Assembly: GCF_000250735.1 (NCBI RefSeq) | Contig: NZ_AHZV01000182.1 | Location: forward strand, 1-64,000 | From: Anaerophaga thermohalophila str. Valhall | Lineage (GTDB): Bacteria > Bacteroidota > Bacteroidia > Bacteroidales > Marinilabiliaceae | DNA: 64,000 bases | Reading direction: 5' to 3' | Shown: positions 35,496-46,894 of the stretch, in pieces | How positions within the stretch are numbered: position 1 is the first letter of the stretch | Layout: the number at the start of each line of letters is the position of its first letter | The notes under the pieces: generated by a model | The model's database searches: none | Told to the model about the DNA's origin: nothing | The model's input: the letters and a program-made list of their open reading frames with translations, nothing else | Program-made: the position numbers and the translations under genes

Positions 35496-35946
35496 TATCA
35501 CCATCATCGTATTTGTCGTTCACATAATGAATAGTGATTACCGGTTTTTTTTCGCCGTTTTCAATTACTGCCCTGTGCACATGCTGACCGTACATGCCTT
35601 TACCTCCGTATTTGGGCAACAATGCAGGATGAATATTAATAATCCGGTCTGGAAAAGCTTCAACAATATTTTGAGGTACAAGCCAGAGAAAACCTGCCAG
35701 TACAATCAAATCGGGAGATAAATCCATCAAAAAACGGAGCACCTCATCCGAATGAAAAAACATCTCTTTGTCAAACACTTTTGTTTTGATATTCAGTTTT
35801 TTTGCCCTTTGAAGAACCCCGGCATCCGAACGATTGGACAAAATATACGAAACTTCAACGCCGGGGCGGTTTTTAAAAAAAAACGCAATATTTTCGGCAT
35901 TGGAGCCCGATCCGGAAGCAAATAAGACAATATTCTTCATTCCCAA
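35359..35946 (-). CDS. purN: Phosphoribosylglycinamide formyltransferase 1
   Basis: This 195-residue enzyme adds a formyl group from 10-formyl-tetrahydrofolate to GAR in purine synthesis. Motifs are LFASGSGSNAENI (phosphate-binding, residues 7-19), LAGFLWLVP, INIHPALLPKYGGKGMYG with the catalytic Asn/His region, and HYVNDKYDDGDII with the catalytic Asp. The length is normal. Its start is divergent from acpP. Its 3' end overlaps the M23 gene. Confidence 0.92.
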   Translation of the reverse strand: MGMKNIVLFASGSGSNAENIAFFFKNRPGVEVSYILSNRSDAGVLQRAKKLNIKTKVFDKEMFFHSDEVLRFLMDLSPDLIVLAGFLWLVPQNIVEAFPDRIINIHPALLPKYGGKGMYGQHVHRAVIENGEKKPVITIHYVNDKYDDGDIIFQAHCPVKEGDTPETLAERVHRLEYEHYPRVIAQILEKRQSPA

Positions 35947-35969
35947 ATTTTTATCTTACGAAATTTTAG

Positions 35970-35977
35970 TACTTTTG
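35970..35977 (+). promoter_or_regulatory. Probable -7 element of the acpP-fabF-rnc operon
   Basis: TACTTTTG fits the Bacteroidetes TAnnTTTG -7 consensus, followed by ccccgtc. It lies 137 bp upstream of the acpP ATG. The -33 region is only a T-rich attttta. A 5' leader of about 130 nt is implied. Confidence 0.5.
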
Positions 35978-36113
35978 CCCCGTCAAAATTAGAAAAAAGA
36001 GGCCTGAAAACTAATTTCTTTTGAGGAATATTTGATTTATTTTGGGCAAATCTTTTTCTTTGCACAGTTGTTTTAAAACCAAATTATCTATTATTAACTT
36101 AAAATTTAAAGCT

Positions 36114-36350
36114 ATGTCAGACATTGCATCAAGAGTTAAGGCAATTATTGTAGACAAGTTGGGCGTTGACGAAACAGAAGTAACCAACGAAGCCAGCTTC
36201 ACCAACGATTTGGGTGCTGACTCTCTTGACACTGTAGAGCTGATCATGGAATTCGAAAAAGAATTCAACATTGCAATTCCTGATGATCAGGCAGAAAACA
36301 TCGGCACAGTGGGTGACGCCATTGCTTACATTGAAGAAAATGCAAAGTAA
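36114..36350 (+). CDS. acpP: Acyl carrier protein
   Basis: This 78-residue acidic protein carries the 4'-phosphopantetheine arm at Ser37 in [11 protein letters not shown] and shows the typical four-helix sequence ([22 protein letters not shown]). The frame extends 24 codons upstream, but the ATG at 36114 (MSDIASRV) matches all ACPs. fabF follows 35 bp downstream, giving the common acpP-fabF-rnc order. Confidence 0.96.
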   Translation: MSDIASRVKAIIVDKLGVDETEVTNEASFTNDLGADSLDTVELIMEFEKEFNIAIPDDQAENIGTVGDAIAYIEENAK

Positions 36351-36385
36351 TCAGTAAAAAGTAGAGTTATACTTTAAAAGCAGTT

Positions 36386-37636
36386 ATGGAGTTAAAAAGA
36401 GTAGTAGTTACAGGGTTGGGTGCCATTACTCCGATAGGTAAAACCATCGATGAGTATTGGGACAACCTGCAAAAAGGAGTAAGTGGTGCTGCACCCATTA
36501 CTCGATTTGACGCCACCCATTTTAAAACAAAATTTGCTTGCGAGGTAAAAGACTACAATCCTACCGATTACTTCGACCGCAAAGAGGCAAGAAAAATGGA
36601 CATGTTTGCTCAGTTTGCCATGATCGCAGCTGAGCAGGCATTCCGGGATGCTCAAATTGATCCCCAGGCCATAGACCAGGATATGGCAGGCGTCATCTGG
36701 GGTGCAGGCATTGGTGGTATCATCACTTTCCTCGACGAAACGCGTTCTTTTGTAAAGAACAATGAAGTACCTCGTTTTAATCCATTCTTCATTCCTAAAA
36801 TGATCTCTGACATTGCAGCAGGTCATATATCCATGAAGTACGGATTGAGGGGTCCCAATTACGGGACGGTATCGGCTTGTGCGTCTTCAACTCATGCTAT
36901 TGCAAGCGCTTTTGACCTCATCAGACTTGGAAAGGCTGAAATGTTTATTACAGGAGGCTCAGAAGCTGCAATAAATGAAGCAGGAGTAGGCGGATTTAAC
37001 GCCATGCAGGCAATTTCTACCCGGAACGACGACCCTGCCACTGCCTCACGCCCCTTCGACAAAGACAGAGACGGCTTTGTAATGGCAGAAGGTTCGGGTG
37101 CCCTGGTTCTTGAAGAATATGAGCACGCTGTGAAACGTGGTGCAAAAATCTATTGCGAACTGGCAGGTTCAGGTATGACCGCCGATGCCTATCACTTAAC
37201 AGCTCCCGACCCCGATGGGAAAGGTGCTGAAAGAGTAATGGCCAATGCACTGAAAGACGGAAATATTCGTCCTGATGAAGTAGATTACATCAACGTTCAC
37301 GGTACTTCCACCCCGCTGGGAGACATCGCTGAGCCACGTGCCATTCAAAAGGTATTTGGAGATCACGCGTATAAGCTGAGTATCAGCTCCACAAAATCAA
37401 TGACCGGACACCTGCTGGGTGCTGCCGGGGCTGTTGAGGCCATTGCATCGATTTTGGCAATGAAAAACAGCATTGTTCCTCCCACCATTAATCTTTTTGA
37501 GCTCGATCCCGAAATTGATCCAAAACTCAATTTGACAGTTGGAAAAGCTCAGGAAAGAAAAATAAAAGTGGCGATGTCGAATACTTTCGGCTTTGGAGGT
37601 CACAATGCATGTGTGGTATTTAAAGCAGTAGATTAA
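36386..37636 (+). CDS. fabF: 3-oxoacyl-[ACP] synthase II
   Basis: This 416-residue condensing enzyme elongates acyl-ACP in fatty acid synthesis. The catalytic triad is visible: Cys165 in SACASSTHA, His305 in HGTSTPLGD and His342 in MTGHLLGAAGA. The C-terminal NTFGFGGHNACVVF gatekeeper region is intact. It is the middle gene of acpP-fabF-rnc. Confidence 0.95.
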   Translation: MELKRVVVTGLGAITPIGKTIDEYWDNLQKGVSGAAPITRFDATHFKTKFACEVKDYNPTDYFDRKEARKMDMFAQFAMIAAEQAFRDAQIDPQAIDQDMAGVIWGAGIGGIITFLDETRSFVKNNEVPRFNPFFIPKMISDIAAGHISMKYGLRGPNYGTVSACASSTHAIASAFDLIRLGKAEMFITGGSEAAINEAGVGGFNAMQAISTRNDDPATASRPFDKDRDGFVMAEGSGALVLEEYEHAVKRGAKIYCELAGSGMTADAYHLTAPDPDGKGAERVMANALKDGNIRPDEVDYINVHGTSTPLGDIAEPRAIQKVFGDHAYKLSISSTKSMTGHLLGAAGAVEAIASILAMKNSIVPPTINLFELDPEIDPKLNLTVGKAQERKIKVAMSNTFGFGGHNACVVFKAVD

Positions 37637-37639
37637 GTT

Positions 37640-38377
37640 GTGTTTATACCGCTTTTCAAATCTATAAAACTTTTTTCCCGTAAGGGAAGAAAGTTTTATA
37701 GATTTATAAATTCAATAACCGGGATTCGGCCCGGCAATACCGACCTGTATCACCAGGCAATGGTGCATAAATCTGTTATCAGACGAAACAGAAGAAAAGC
37801 TCTTAACAACGAACGCCTGGAATATCTGGGAGATGCCATTCTCGGAGCCGTAGTTGCTCAGGAATTATATCTCCTCTACCCAAAAGAAGACGAAGGATTT
37901 CTCACAAAAACCCGCTCCAGAATAGTGAGCCGGGCCAATCTTAATCAAATCGCCCTCGACATGGGTCTTCAGGAATGGATACAATTCCATCCTCCAGGAG
38001 ACATATCACAAACACACATCCTTGGCGATGCACTCGAAGCCATTATTGGCGCCATCTTTCTTGATAAAGGTTACGGAAGTTCACGAAAATTCATCCGAAA
38101 CCGTATTCTCACCAAATACCTTGATTTGAAACAAATCGTTGAAAATGATACCAATTACAAATCGATATTAATAGAGTGGGGACAAAAAAATAAGCGCCCC
38201 GTCCATTTCATCACCGAAGAATACCCGGTAACAGAAGATAACGGTCCTGTTTTTATAGCCAGAGCTATTGTTAATGAAAAAATATCAGGAATGGGTACAG
38301 GGAATTCAAAAAAGGAAGCAGAACAGAAAGCTGCTAATGAGGCCTTAGAAAACGTCCAGACAGAAACACCTTTATAA
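37640..38377 (+). CDS. rnc: Ribonuclease III
   Basis: This 245-residue double-strand-specific endoribonuclease has the signature ERLEYLGDAILGAVVAQELY (residues about 58-77) and metal-binding acidic residues in GDALEAIIGAIFLDKG. A C-terminal double-stranded RNA-binding domain follows (YKSILIEWGQ... KKEAEQKAANEAL). The start is a GTG three bases after the fabF stop, supporting translational coupling. Confidence 0.94.
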   Translation: MFIPLFKSIKLFSRKGRKFYRFINSITGIRPGNTDLYHQAMVHKSVIRRNRRKALNNERLEYLGDAILGAVVAQELYLLYPKEDEGFLTKTRSRIVSRANLNQIALDMGLQEWIQFHPPGDISQTHILGDALEAIIGAIFLDKGYGSSRKFIRNRILTKYLDLKQIVENDTNYKSILIEWGQKNKRPVHFITEEYPVTEDNGPVFIARAIVNEKISGMGTGNSKKEAEQKAANEALENVQTETPL

Positions 38378-38513
38378 ATCAGGCTAGGTCTTGTGACGCT
38401 GATTTCAATAAAAACAGTTGATTTTTTCCCTTAGTTGATAAAGCTTTATTAACTGAATATCAAGGTTTAAAGTTAATTATTGTTAATCGCAGTGATTTTC
38501 GAAATCAACCCAT

Positions 38514-38521
38514 TATTTTTG
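38514..38521 (+). promoter_or_regulatory. Probable -7 element of the rprXY-like operon
   Basis: TATTTTTG matches TAnnTTTG and ends 4 bp before the ATG at 38526. If used, the transcript would begin at or beside the start codon, suggesting a leaderless message. The gaaatcaaccca stretch upstream has no clear -33 TTTG. Confidence 0.4.
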
Positions 38522-38525
38522 TAGT

Positions 38526-40127
38526 ATGAGCAGGAAATTCATTTGGGTATTGACCATTATTATAGCTTTTACTCTTGCGGGACTGATCTATATCCAGACC
38601 CTGTGGATAAAGAATGCTACGAAAATAAAGGAGGATCATTTCGATCAGACGGTCCGGCAAGCGATGGATCAGGTTATTACCCGTCTTGAAATGAATGAAA
38701 CATCGAGATTAGGCGCTCAGCTTAAATTAAACCCTATCAACAACCTGCCGGAAAATCTTCGCAAAGAAAACAAGTATTTCTCAGGACAAAGTCACCAAAC
38801 TCAGAGCGAGGAAGTCCCTCAACTCGACATTACCTTTGATTTCATTATCCAGGGCTCGAAAATGGATACCGAGTTTTCTACCTACAAAAAGGATTCACTG
38901 GTTTTCTCATATCGTGAAACCACCCCGATGATATTCAACAAATCGGAGGTAATGGACCCACTGGAAACGGCTTTCAACAACATCCAGCATCAGGTCCGCA
39001 ATAAGATGGAAGAACAACGGAAAAGACTTCTTAAAGACCTGTTTGATGATGTACCGATAGAACAAAGAGTGGATCGTGAACTGGTTGATGCTTTTCTCCT
39101 TAAAGAATTTGAAGAAAAAGGCATAAAACTCCCTTACGAGTTTTCGATTATAGATTCGCGGGGCAACCGTGTAATGTCGACGGTTGGTTTCGATGAAAGT
39201 AAAGCCAACAAAATTTACCAGAAATACCTGTTCCCAAACGATTTGCACCCTAAAGCTAACCACATACAGCTTTATTTTCCCGAACGGCCTAACTACATCA
39301 TGGATTCGATGGGAATGGTATTGCCAAGCGCTGTTTTTACAATTATTATGGTGCTGGCCTCTATCCTGACCCTGGTAATCATTGTACGACAAAAAAGACT
39401 TGATGAGATAAAAAACGATTTCATCAACAACATGACACATGAATTTAAGACACCAATATCCACAATATCGCTGGCATCACAAATGTTAAAAGATGGTTCG
39501 GTGGCGAAAAGCCCTAATAGTCTGAGACATATATCAAGTGTGATACAGGACGAAAGCAAAAGATTGAGTTTTCAGGTTGAAAAAGTCCTGCAAATGGCTA
39601 TCTTTGAAAAGGGAAGTGCCAGTTTAAAGATCAAAAAGGTGAATATTAACGAGCTTATTGCAAAAGTCACCAACAACTTTAAACTGAAGGTAGAAAACAA
39701 AGACGGGCAGATAATAGAAAAACTGGAAGCCAAGAATCCGACGGTTTACGTTGACGAAGTACATTTTACAAATGTTATTCATAACTTGCTGGATAATGCA
39801 CTGAAATATCGCCGTGGAAAGCCGATTTTTCATGTTAAAACATGGAATCGCCCGAAAAATGGAGTTGTAATATCCATACAAGATAACGGCATGGGTATTT
39901 CAAAAGAAAATATAAAGCGTATCTTTGAAAAGTTTTACCGGGTACCCACCGGCAACATACATAACGTAAAAGGATTTGGTCTTGGTCTGGCGTATGTCAA
40001 AAAGATTGTAGAAGACCATGGCGGGACCATTACTGTTGAAAGTGAATTAAATACAGGCACAAAATTTGAAATTTTTTTACCTTTTAAACATACCAAGGAA
40101 TGGAAAAAGAATATAAAATTCTCCTGA
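38526..40127 (+). CDS. rprX: RprX-like sensor histidine kinase
   Basis: This 533-residue inner-membrane kinase has a first helix at residues 6-26, a periplasmic sensor of about 230 residues, and a second helix near 262-284. The HisKA helix has His305 in NNMTHEFKTPISTI. A HATPase_c domain follows with N-box NLLDNALKYRRGK, G1 DNGMGIS and G2 GFGLGLAYVKKI. It is the kinase of an OmpR-type pair resembling Bacteroides RprXY. The response-regulator gene overlaps its 3' end by 28 bp. The signal is unknown. Confidence 0.88.
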   Translation: MSRKFIWVLTIIIAFTLAGLIYIQTLWIKNATKIKEDHFDQTVRQAMDQVITRLEMNETSRLGAQLKLNPINNLPENLRKENKYFSGQSHQTQSEEVPQLDITFDFIIQGSKMDTEFSTYKKDSLVFSYRETTPMIFNKSEVMDPLETAFNNIQHQVRNKMEEQRKRLLKDLFDDVPIEQRVDRELVDAFLLKEFEEKGIKLPYEFSIIDSRGNRVMSTVGFDESKANKIYQKYLFPNDLHPKANHIQLYFPERPNYIMDSMGMVLPSAVFTIIMVLASILTLVIIVRQKRLDEIKNDFINNMTHEFKTPISTISLASQMLKDGSVAKSPNSLRHISSVIQDESKRLSFQVEKVLQMAIFEKGSASLKIKKVNINELIAKVTNNFKLKVENKDGQIIEKLEAKNPTVYVDEVHFTNVIHNLLDNALKYRRGKPIFHVKTWNRPKNGVVISIQDNGMGISKENIKRIFEKFYRVPTGNIHNVKGFGLGLAYVKKIVEDHGGTITVESELNTGTKFEIFLPFKHTKEWKKNIKFS

Positions 40128-40783
40128 CCGAAGACGACGAGAACTTAGGCATGCTGCTTCGTGAATATCTCGAAGCCAAAGGTTATGAAACCGATCTTGT
40201 ACCAGATGGCGAACAAGGTTATGATGCATTCATGAACAAAAAATACGATGTATGTATTTTTGATGTCATGATGCCTAAAAAAGACGGATTTACTCTCGCC
40301 AAAGAGATTCGGATGGTAAATACCGATGTACCCATTATTTTCCTCACTGCCAAATCAATGAAGGAGGATATTTTCCAGGGGTTCAAGATCGGCGCCGACG
40401 ATTACATCGCCAAGCCATTTAGTATGGAAGAGCTGCTCTTCCGTATTGAAGCTATTTTGCGTCGCACAAAAGGCGGGCTTGCTAATCAGGAAGTCTTCCA
40501 GCTTGGGAAGTACAAATTCGACACCCAAAAGCAACAGCTGATCGATGGTGACAAGGTGGTTAAACTGACTACCAAGGAATCTGAACTACTGAAATTGCTT
40601 TGTAACAATGCCAACAAGGTATTAGAACGTAATTTCGCCCTCAAAACAATATGGGTGGACGACAATTATTTCAATGCCCGCAGCATGGACGTGTACATTA
40701 CCAAACTCAGGAAGCACCTGAAAGATGAACCATCGGTTGAGATTATCAACGTGCATGGTAAAGGTTACAAGTTGGTTCTCTGA
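40100..40783 (+). CDS. rprY: RprY-like OmpR-family response regulator
   Basis: This 227-residue regulator has a receiver domain (acidic Asp12/Asp13, phospho-acceptor Asp55 in CIFDVMMPKKDG, Lys in YIAKPFS) and a winged-helix DNA-binding domain. The latter has KLTTKESELLKLLCNN and ARSMDVYITKLRKHL, which closely follow the Bacteroides RprY sequence as recalled. Partner of the overlapping kinase. A strong terminator follows. Confidence 0.9.
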   Translation: MEKEYKILLTEDDENLGMLLREYLEAKGYETDLVPDGEQGYDAFMNKKYDVCIFDVMMPKKDGFTLAKEIRMVNTDVPIIFLTAKSMKEDIFQGFKIGADDYIAKPFSMEELLFRIEAILRRTKGGLANQEVFQLGKYKFDTQKQQLIDGDKVVKLTTKESELLKLLCNNANKVLERNFALKTIWVDDNYFNARSMDVYITKLRKHLKDEPSVEIINVHGKGYKLVL

Positions 40784-40823
40784 TTTATCCCCGGTCAGGA
40801 AAAGAGGAGTCAATAATTATCTG

Positions 40824-40868
40824 CCGGCCCGATGAGTAAAGTCATACCGGGCCGGAATATTATTTTTT
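40824..40868. terminator. Rho-independent terminator between rprY and an outer-membrane gene
   Basis: CCGGCCCG and CGGGCCGG pair in a GC-rich stem with a 16-base loop, followed by aatattatttttt on the plus strand. It sits between convergent genes (rprY + and the beta-barrel gene -) and can serve rprY. Use in the opposite direction is less clear. Confidence 0.75.
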
Positions 40869-40885
40869 GTCCGATTTTTATATGA

Positions 40886-41473
40886 TTACTTCTTCCCGGA
40901 GCTACGAAAACTAACAGCCAGACCAATTTCCAACCAGCCTGATCTCATATCGTCGGCATCCTCACTGTTCGAATGCAGATTATAATGATATCTTCCTTCG
41001 AGAGATAATCTCATGTTTCCTAACAGGAAACCGTAATCAATCCCTCCTGCCAATCCGAAAAGCGTCCTTCTGTCAAAAACAACATCGTCCTGGTGGTCAA
41101 GCACCATCTGTAAATAGGAGCCGGCATTCAATCCAATATCATGTTTTCTTCCCAGCGGAAATCTTGCCCGCGTCATAAAAGGAGTGTGAATAAAACTGTA
41201 CGAATAATCTGTTCCTTCCGAGCTGAAAGACAACCGGTTGTAATCCACTTCCACCAGAAATCCCATGTTTTTTGTCTGCATGTGAAGGTACCGGACACCG
41301 ACCACAGGGCCAAGGAAGTTGCTTCCCTCATCATCATCCGATATGTATGCCCTGGCAATATTTGCTGATGATTTAACCCCCACTTCAAAAAACGGAGTGA
41401 ATTCGCTTTGAGCAAACATGCCTCCGGCATTTAACAGCAAAAAGGCAGAAACAAAAAACAACAGTTGCCGCAT
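40886..41473 (-). CDS. Outer-membrane beta-barrel protein
   Basis: This 195-residue protein has a signal peptide (ending GMFAQ, residue 21) and about eight amphipathic strands of the small OmpA/PorT-like barrel type. Strands include FFEVGVKSSANIARAY, GFLVEVDYNRLSF, and a closing strand GWLEIGLAVSFRS with the C-terminal aromatic pattern. The exact role is unknown. It is a single gene flanked by a terminator and a repeat-rich region. Confidence 0.82.
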   Translation of the reverse strand: MRQLLFFVSAFLLLNAGGMFAQSEFTPFFEVGVKSSANIARAYISDDDEGSNFLGPVVGVRYLHMQTKNMGFLVEVDYNRLSFSSEGTDYSYSFIHTPFMTRARFPLGRKHDIGLNAGSYLQMVLDHQDDVVFDRRTLFGLAGGIDYGFLLGNMRLSLEGRYHYNLHSNSEDADDMRSGWLEIGLAVSFRSSGKK

Positions 41474-41934
41474 AGAGAGATTGTTAGATTGTTAGATTGT
41501 TAGATTATTAGATTATTAGATTATTAGGTTGTTAGGTTGTTAGTGTCTTACCCCTGATATTCGTGTTTTTTTTGGCAAAATTAATGCTCTGTCACCGCTC
41601 CGCGGTTAATTGTTACGGACTTTATTGGTAACGTTACCGCTCTGTCACCGCTCCGCGGTTTTAGTATTTTTAACCCTATATCAGCAGTTAATAGCCGCGG
41701 AGCGGCGACAGAACGGTAGAATTATGTAAAGAAAAACAAAAAGCTGCGGAGCAGTGACAGATAATGTATAAATTTGTTTGGTTCTGGCTTGTCCAGGTTA
41801 GGTTGTTAGGTTGTTAGGTTGTTAGGTTGTTAAGATTGTTGGTTGTTGGTAGCTCAACCTTAACCTCAACCTCAACCTTAACCTCAACCTTAACCTCAAC
41901 CTCAACCTTAGCAGGTTTCGGGTTGCTGGTTTTA
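41474..41934. repeat. Repeat-dense region: TTAGATTG tracts, CTGTCACCGC repeats, AACCTT tracts
   Basis: Three different repeats fill these 460 bp. At 41474-41545, tandem ttagattgttag/ttaggttgttag units occur, with more near 41800-41835. At 41587-41761 there are four copies of a ctgtcaccgctccgcggtt unit, two direct and two inverted. At 41854-41910 there are AACCTT/AACCTC hexamers in a telomere-like array. No coding sequence is supported. It lies downstream of both convergent-minus genes around it. Confidence 0.75.
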
Positions 41935-43722
41935 TCAATCGAGTTTCAGTACGGCAAGGAAAGCCTTTTGGGGTACTTCAACATTCCCTACCTGTTTCAT
42001 CCGTTTTTTTCCTTTTTTCTGCTTTTCCAACAGTTTCCGTTTTCGTGTAATATCGCCGCCATAGCATTTGGCTGTAACATCCTTACGCAGTGCTTTTACC
42101 GTTTCACGTGCAATAATCTTGGAACCGATGGCAGCCTGAATGGCCACATCAAATTGCTGTCGCGGTATTAATTCTTTCAGTTTTTCACACATACGGCGTC
42201 CCAAAGGGTAGGCATTGTCGGTATGTGTCAGTGTTGAAAGTGCATCAACCGGCTCACCGTTCAGAAGCACATCCAAACGTGCCAGTTTTGATGTACGATA
42301 ACCTGTTGTATAATAATCAAACGAAGCATACCCTTTGGAAATACTTTTCAATTTGTCATAGAAATCAAAAACAATTTCGGCCAGAGGCATATCAAAACTC
42401 AGTTCCACCCTGTCGGCCGTCAGGTAGTGCTGGTTGACCAATTCTCCCCGTTTACTTAAACATAAAGTCATTATAGGGCCGATAAAATCGGATCTGGAAA
42501 TAATCTGAGCCCGTATATAAGGTTCTTCCACATGATCGATAACCGTTGGCTCAGGTAACCCTGAAGGGTTGTGAACCTCCAGCACTTCTCCCTGTTTGGT
42601 ATATACCAGATACGGAACGTTGGGAACCGTTGTAATCACATCCATATCGAATTCCCGGTCGAGCCGTTCCTGGACAATTTCCATGTGAAGCATCCCGAGG
42701 AAACCGCACCGGAAACCAAAACCGAGCGCCACGGACGATTCCGGTTGAAATGTCAGGGATGCATCGTTGAGTTGAAGTTTTTCGATAGCTGCGCGCAAAT
42801 CTTCATAGTCATCCGTGTCGATGGGATAAACACCTGCAAAGACCATTGGTTTAACTTCCTCGAAGCCCGATATTGCTTTCGAGCAGGGACGGGCAACATG
42901 AGTGATGGTATCGCCGACCTTCACTTCCTTGCTCGTTTTAATGCCGGAGATAATATACCCCACATCGCCTGTGCTAAGCATATCACGAGGAACCATGCCA
43001 AGTTTCAGAACACCAATTTCATCGGCTTCATATTGACGTCCGGTATTCACAAATTTTACTTTATCCCCTTTTCGTATCTCGCCGTTCATCACTTTAAAAT
43101 AAGCAATAATTCCCCTGAAATTATTAAATACTGAATCGAAAATAAGAGCCTGAAGGGGTGCACCGGGATCGCCTACCGGTGGCGGTATCCGTTCCACAAT
43201 GGCATCGAGTATCTCTTCGGCGCCCATTCCTGTCTTCCCGCTTGCACGTATAATATCGCTCCTGTCGCAGCCTATGAGGTCAATAATCTGATCTTCTACT
43301 TCTTCAGGCATTGCACTTTCCATATCCATTTTATTAAGCACAGGGACGATGGTAAGATCGTGGTCTACAGCCTGATACAAATTACTTATGGTTTGCGCCT
43401 GGATTCCCTGTGTGGCATCCACAATCAAAAGCGCTCCTTCACAAGAGGCGATTGAACGCGATACTTCATATGAAAAATCCACATGCCCGGGGGTATCTAT
43501 CAAATTCAATGTATAAATTTCATCACCTTTAGGATATTGCATCTGTATGGCATGACTCTTAATGGTAATTCCCCGCTCCCGCTCCAGGTCCATACTGTCG
43601 AGGGTTTGTTCGAGCAATTCGCGATCGGTTACTGTTTTGGTTCGTTCCAGCAACCTGTCAGCCAAAGTACTCTTACCGTGATCGATATGGGCAATAATGC
43701 AAAAGTTCCTTATATTCTTCAT
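41935..43722 (-). CDS. lepA: Elongation factor 4 (LepA) ribosomal back-translocase
   Basis: This GTPase of about 595 residues remobilises stalled ribosomes. Motifs include G1 [10 protein letters not shown]3 [20 protein letters not shown] for guanine specificity, the LepA-specific [14 protein letters not shown], and the C-terminal [27 protein letters not shown]. The in-frame ATG at 43761 adds 13 atypical residues, so the ATG at 43722 (MKNIRNF) is preferred. Confidence 0.95.
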   Translation of the reverse strand: MKNIRNFCIIAHIDHGKSTLADRLLERTKTVTDRELLEQTLDSMDLERERGITIKSHAIQMQYPKGDEIYTLNLIDTPGHVDFSYEVSRSIASCEGALLIVDATQGIQAQTISNLYQAVDHDLTIVPVLNKMDMESAMPEEVEDQIIDLIGCDRSDIIRASGKTGMGAEEILDAIVERIPPPVGDPGAPLQALIFDSVFNNFRGIIAYFKVMNGEIRKGDKVKFVNTGRQYEADEIGVLKLGMVPRDMLSTGDVGYIISGIKTSKEVKVGDTITHVARPCSKAISGFEEVKPMVFAGVYPIDTDDYEDLRAAIEKLQLNDASLTFQPESSVALGFGFRCGFLGMLHMEIVQERLDREFDMDVITTVPNVPYLVYTKQGEVLEVHNPSGLPEPTVIDHVEEPYIRAQIISRSDFIGPIMTLCLSKRGELVNQHYLTADRVELSFDMPLAEIVFDFYDKLKSISKGYASFDYYTTGYRTSKLARLDVLLNGEPVDALSTLTHTDNAYPLGRRMCEKLKELIPRQQFDVAIQAAIGSKIIARETVKALRKDVTAKCYGGDITRKRKLLEKQKKGKKRMKQVGNVEVPQKAFLAVLKLD

Positions 43723-44210
43723 GTACAAATATGTTTTCTCTGATCTATGTTGTGTTGTCAAATGATTATGATCCGGAAACCAACAATGCTGGTTTGTTAT
43801 TTAGTGTCTGTCCCTAAAGTGCCATTTACTTTGTTACGCTCGTCCGAAAATTACTCATTTACGATGTGTAAACTCCGTATTTTCGGACTTCGCAGGCCTT
43901 GTCAATGACACTTTCTGAACAGACACTCATATAGTAAAAAATTTTGTGAATTTATAGACCGACACTACTTATTAATCATGTGTCTGCAAAGATATTTAAA
44001 TAATGGATTATTACATTGGTTGTTTCAATATCTTTAGTTTTATTGCTGTAACAGGAATTAATATTATTCTAATATCCCATCTTTTAATCATTGGTCTAAA
44101 AAATAGATTAACTCATCCATTGATTTAATCTTTCAGGACAAAATATTCCGGTTTTGCCTTGAAATTGGTCTTAAAATCGCGTAAAATAGCATTCTGAAAA
44201 AATCATCCTC
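43723..44210. other. 488-bp intergenic region containing a family B MITE
   Basis: It contains the element at 43802-43966. The remaining 244 bp to the epimerase start are AT-rich with no recognised gene, repeat or terminator. Divergent promoters for lepA (-) and the epimerase (+) must lie here. Confidence 0.5.
43802..43966 (+). repeat. Family B 165-bp MITE-like element
   Basis: This copy shows the cleanest termini: agtgtctgtccctaaagtgcc at the left and gaccgacact at the right, so AGTGTC/GACACT form the inverted ends. The internal hairpin arms are gtccgaaaat and attttcggac. Flanks ATTT and ACTT are a possible diverged 4-bp duplication. Confidence 0.85.
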
Positions 44211-45179
44211 ATGTATAAAATAATTGTAACCGGCTGTGCCGGATTTATCGGTTCCCATTTATCCGAAACATTACTAAAAGAAGGACATAAGGTTGTTGGT
44301 ATTGATAACTTCGACCCCTATTACAGTCCTGCCATAAAAAGAGACAACCTGAAGAATTGTTTTACTGACAAAAATTTTCTGTTTTTTGAGAAGGATTTAA
44401 GAGATGAAGCTTCTGTCCATAAAATCTTCTCCAAAGGAGCGGATATAATAGTTCATCTTGCAGGGAAAGCCGGTGTGCGTCCCAGTATTGAAGCCCCGCA
44501 AAGTTATATCGATCATAATATAACATCGACTAGAGTTGTGCTCGACGCTATGAAGAAAAGTAACATCACGAAACTGGCTTTTGCAAGCTCTTCGTCGGTA
44601 TATGGTAACAATCCGCAAACCCCGTGGCACGAAGACATAAATGTTGACAACCCCATTTCGCCTTACGCGTTTTCAAAAAAATCGTGCGAACTCTTAAATC
44701 ACACCTGGCATCATTTATACAGATTCGACATCATTAATATGCGATTTTTTACAGTATACGGGCCTCGTCAGCGTCCCGACCTGGCCATTCATAAATTCAC
44801 ACGCATGATGTTCGAAAATCTCCCGCTTACATTGTTTGGTGATGGCAGTACAGCCAGAGATTACACCTATATTTCGGATACAGTGAGCGGAATACGCGGG
44901 GTTATCAGCTACCTGATGTCGCACAATTCTGTGTTCGAGGTAGTAAATCTTGGCAACAATCATCCGGTGGCCTTAAAAGAGCTCGTTCAAAAAATAAGCC
45001 TGGCAACGGGCATAGACCCCCGAATTGAAAGATTACCTGTACAGCCGGGTGACGTCGATATCACTTATGCCGATATCGGGAAAGCCAAACGGATGATCGG
45101 TTATCAGCCACAGGTAAATCTTGAAAACGGCCTGAAATATTTCGTGGAATGGTTCAAAAAGAAAAAGGCCGCCTTTTAA
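44211..45179 (+). CDS. NAD-dependent sugar epimerase (UDP-glucuronate 4-epimerase-like)
   Basis: This 322-residue extended short-chain dehydrogenase has the Rossmann motif TGCAGFIGSHL (residues about 7-17) and the IDNFDPYYSPAIKRDNL segment typical of UDP-glucuronate epimerases. SSSSVYG and the catalytic YAFSK complete the SDR site. It probably interconverts nucleotide-sugar epimers for surface glycans. No other glycan genes are adjacent, so the exact sugar is uncertain. A short aaaaggc-gccttt dyad spans its stop codon. Confidence 0.85.
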   Translation: MYKIIVTGCAGFIGSHLSETLLKEGHKVVGIDNFDPYYSPAIKRDNLKNCFTDKNFLFFEKDLRDEASVHKIFSKGADIIVHLAGKAGVRPSIEAPQSYIDHNITSTRVVLDAMKKSNITKLAFASSSSVYGNNPQTPWHEDINVDNPISPYAFSKKSCELLNHTWHHLYRFDIINMRFFTVYGPRQRPDLAIHKFTRMMFENLPLTLFGDGSTARDYTYISDTVSGIRGVISYLMSHNSVFEVVNLGNNHPVALKELVQKISLATGIDPRIERLPVQPGDVDITYADIGKAKRMIGYQPQVNLENGLKYFVEWFKKKKAAF

Positions 45180-45221
45180 GACAGCCTTTCCTAATGTTAT
45201 ACTCAGTTTATGTTGCACTGA

Positions 45222-46871
<1,650 letters not shown>

Positions 46872-46894
46872 TTAGTAATGTTTTTAAGTTAAAA

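Noticed and set aside
41474-41934. Possible CRISPR array
   Set aside because: The repeats are tandem, of variable length and lack regularly sized unique spacers, and no cas genes are present.
42571-43134. 187-codon plus-strand frame
   Set aside because: It is antisense to lepA and shows low-information composition typical of shadow frames.
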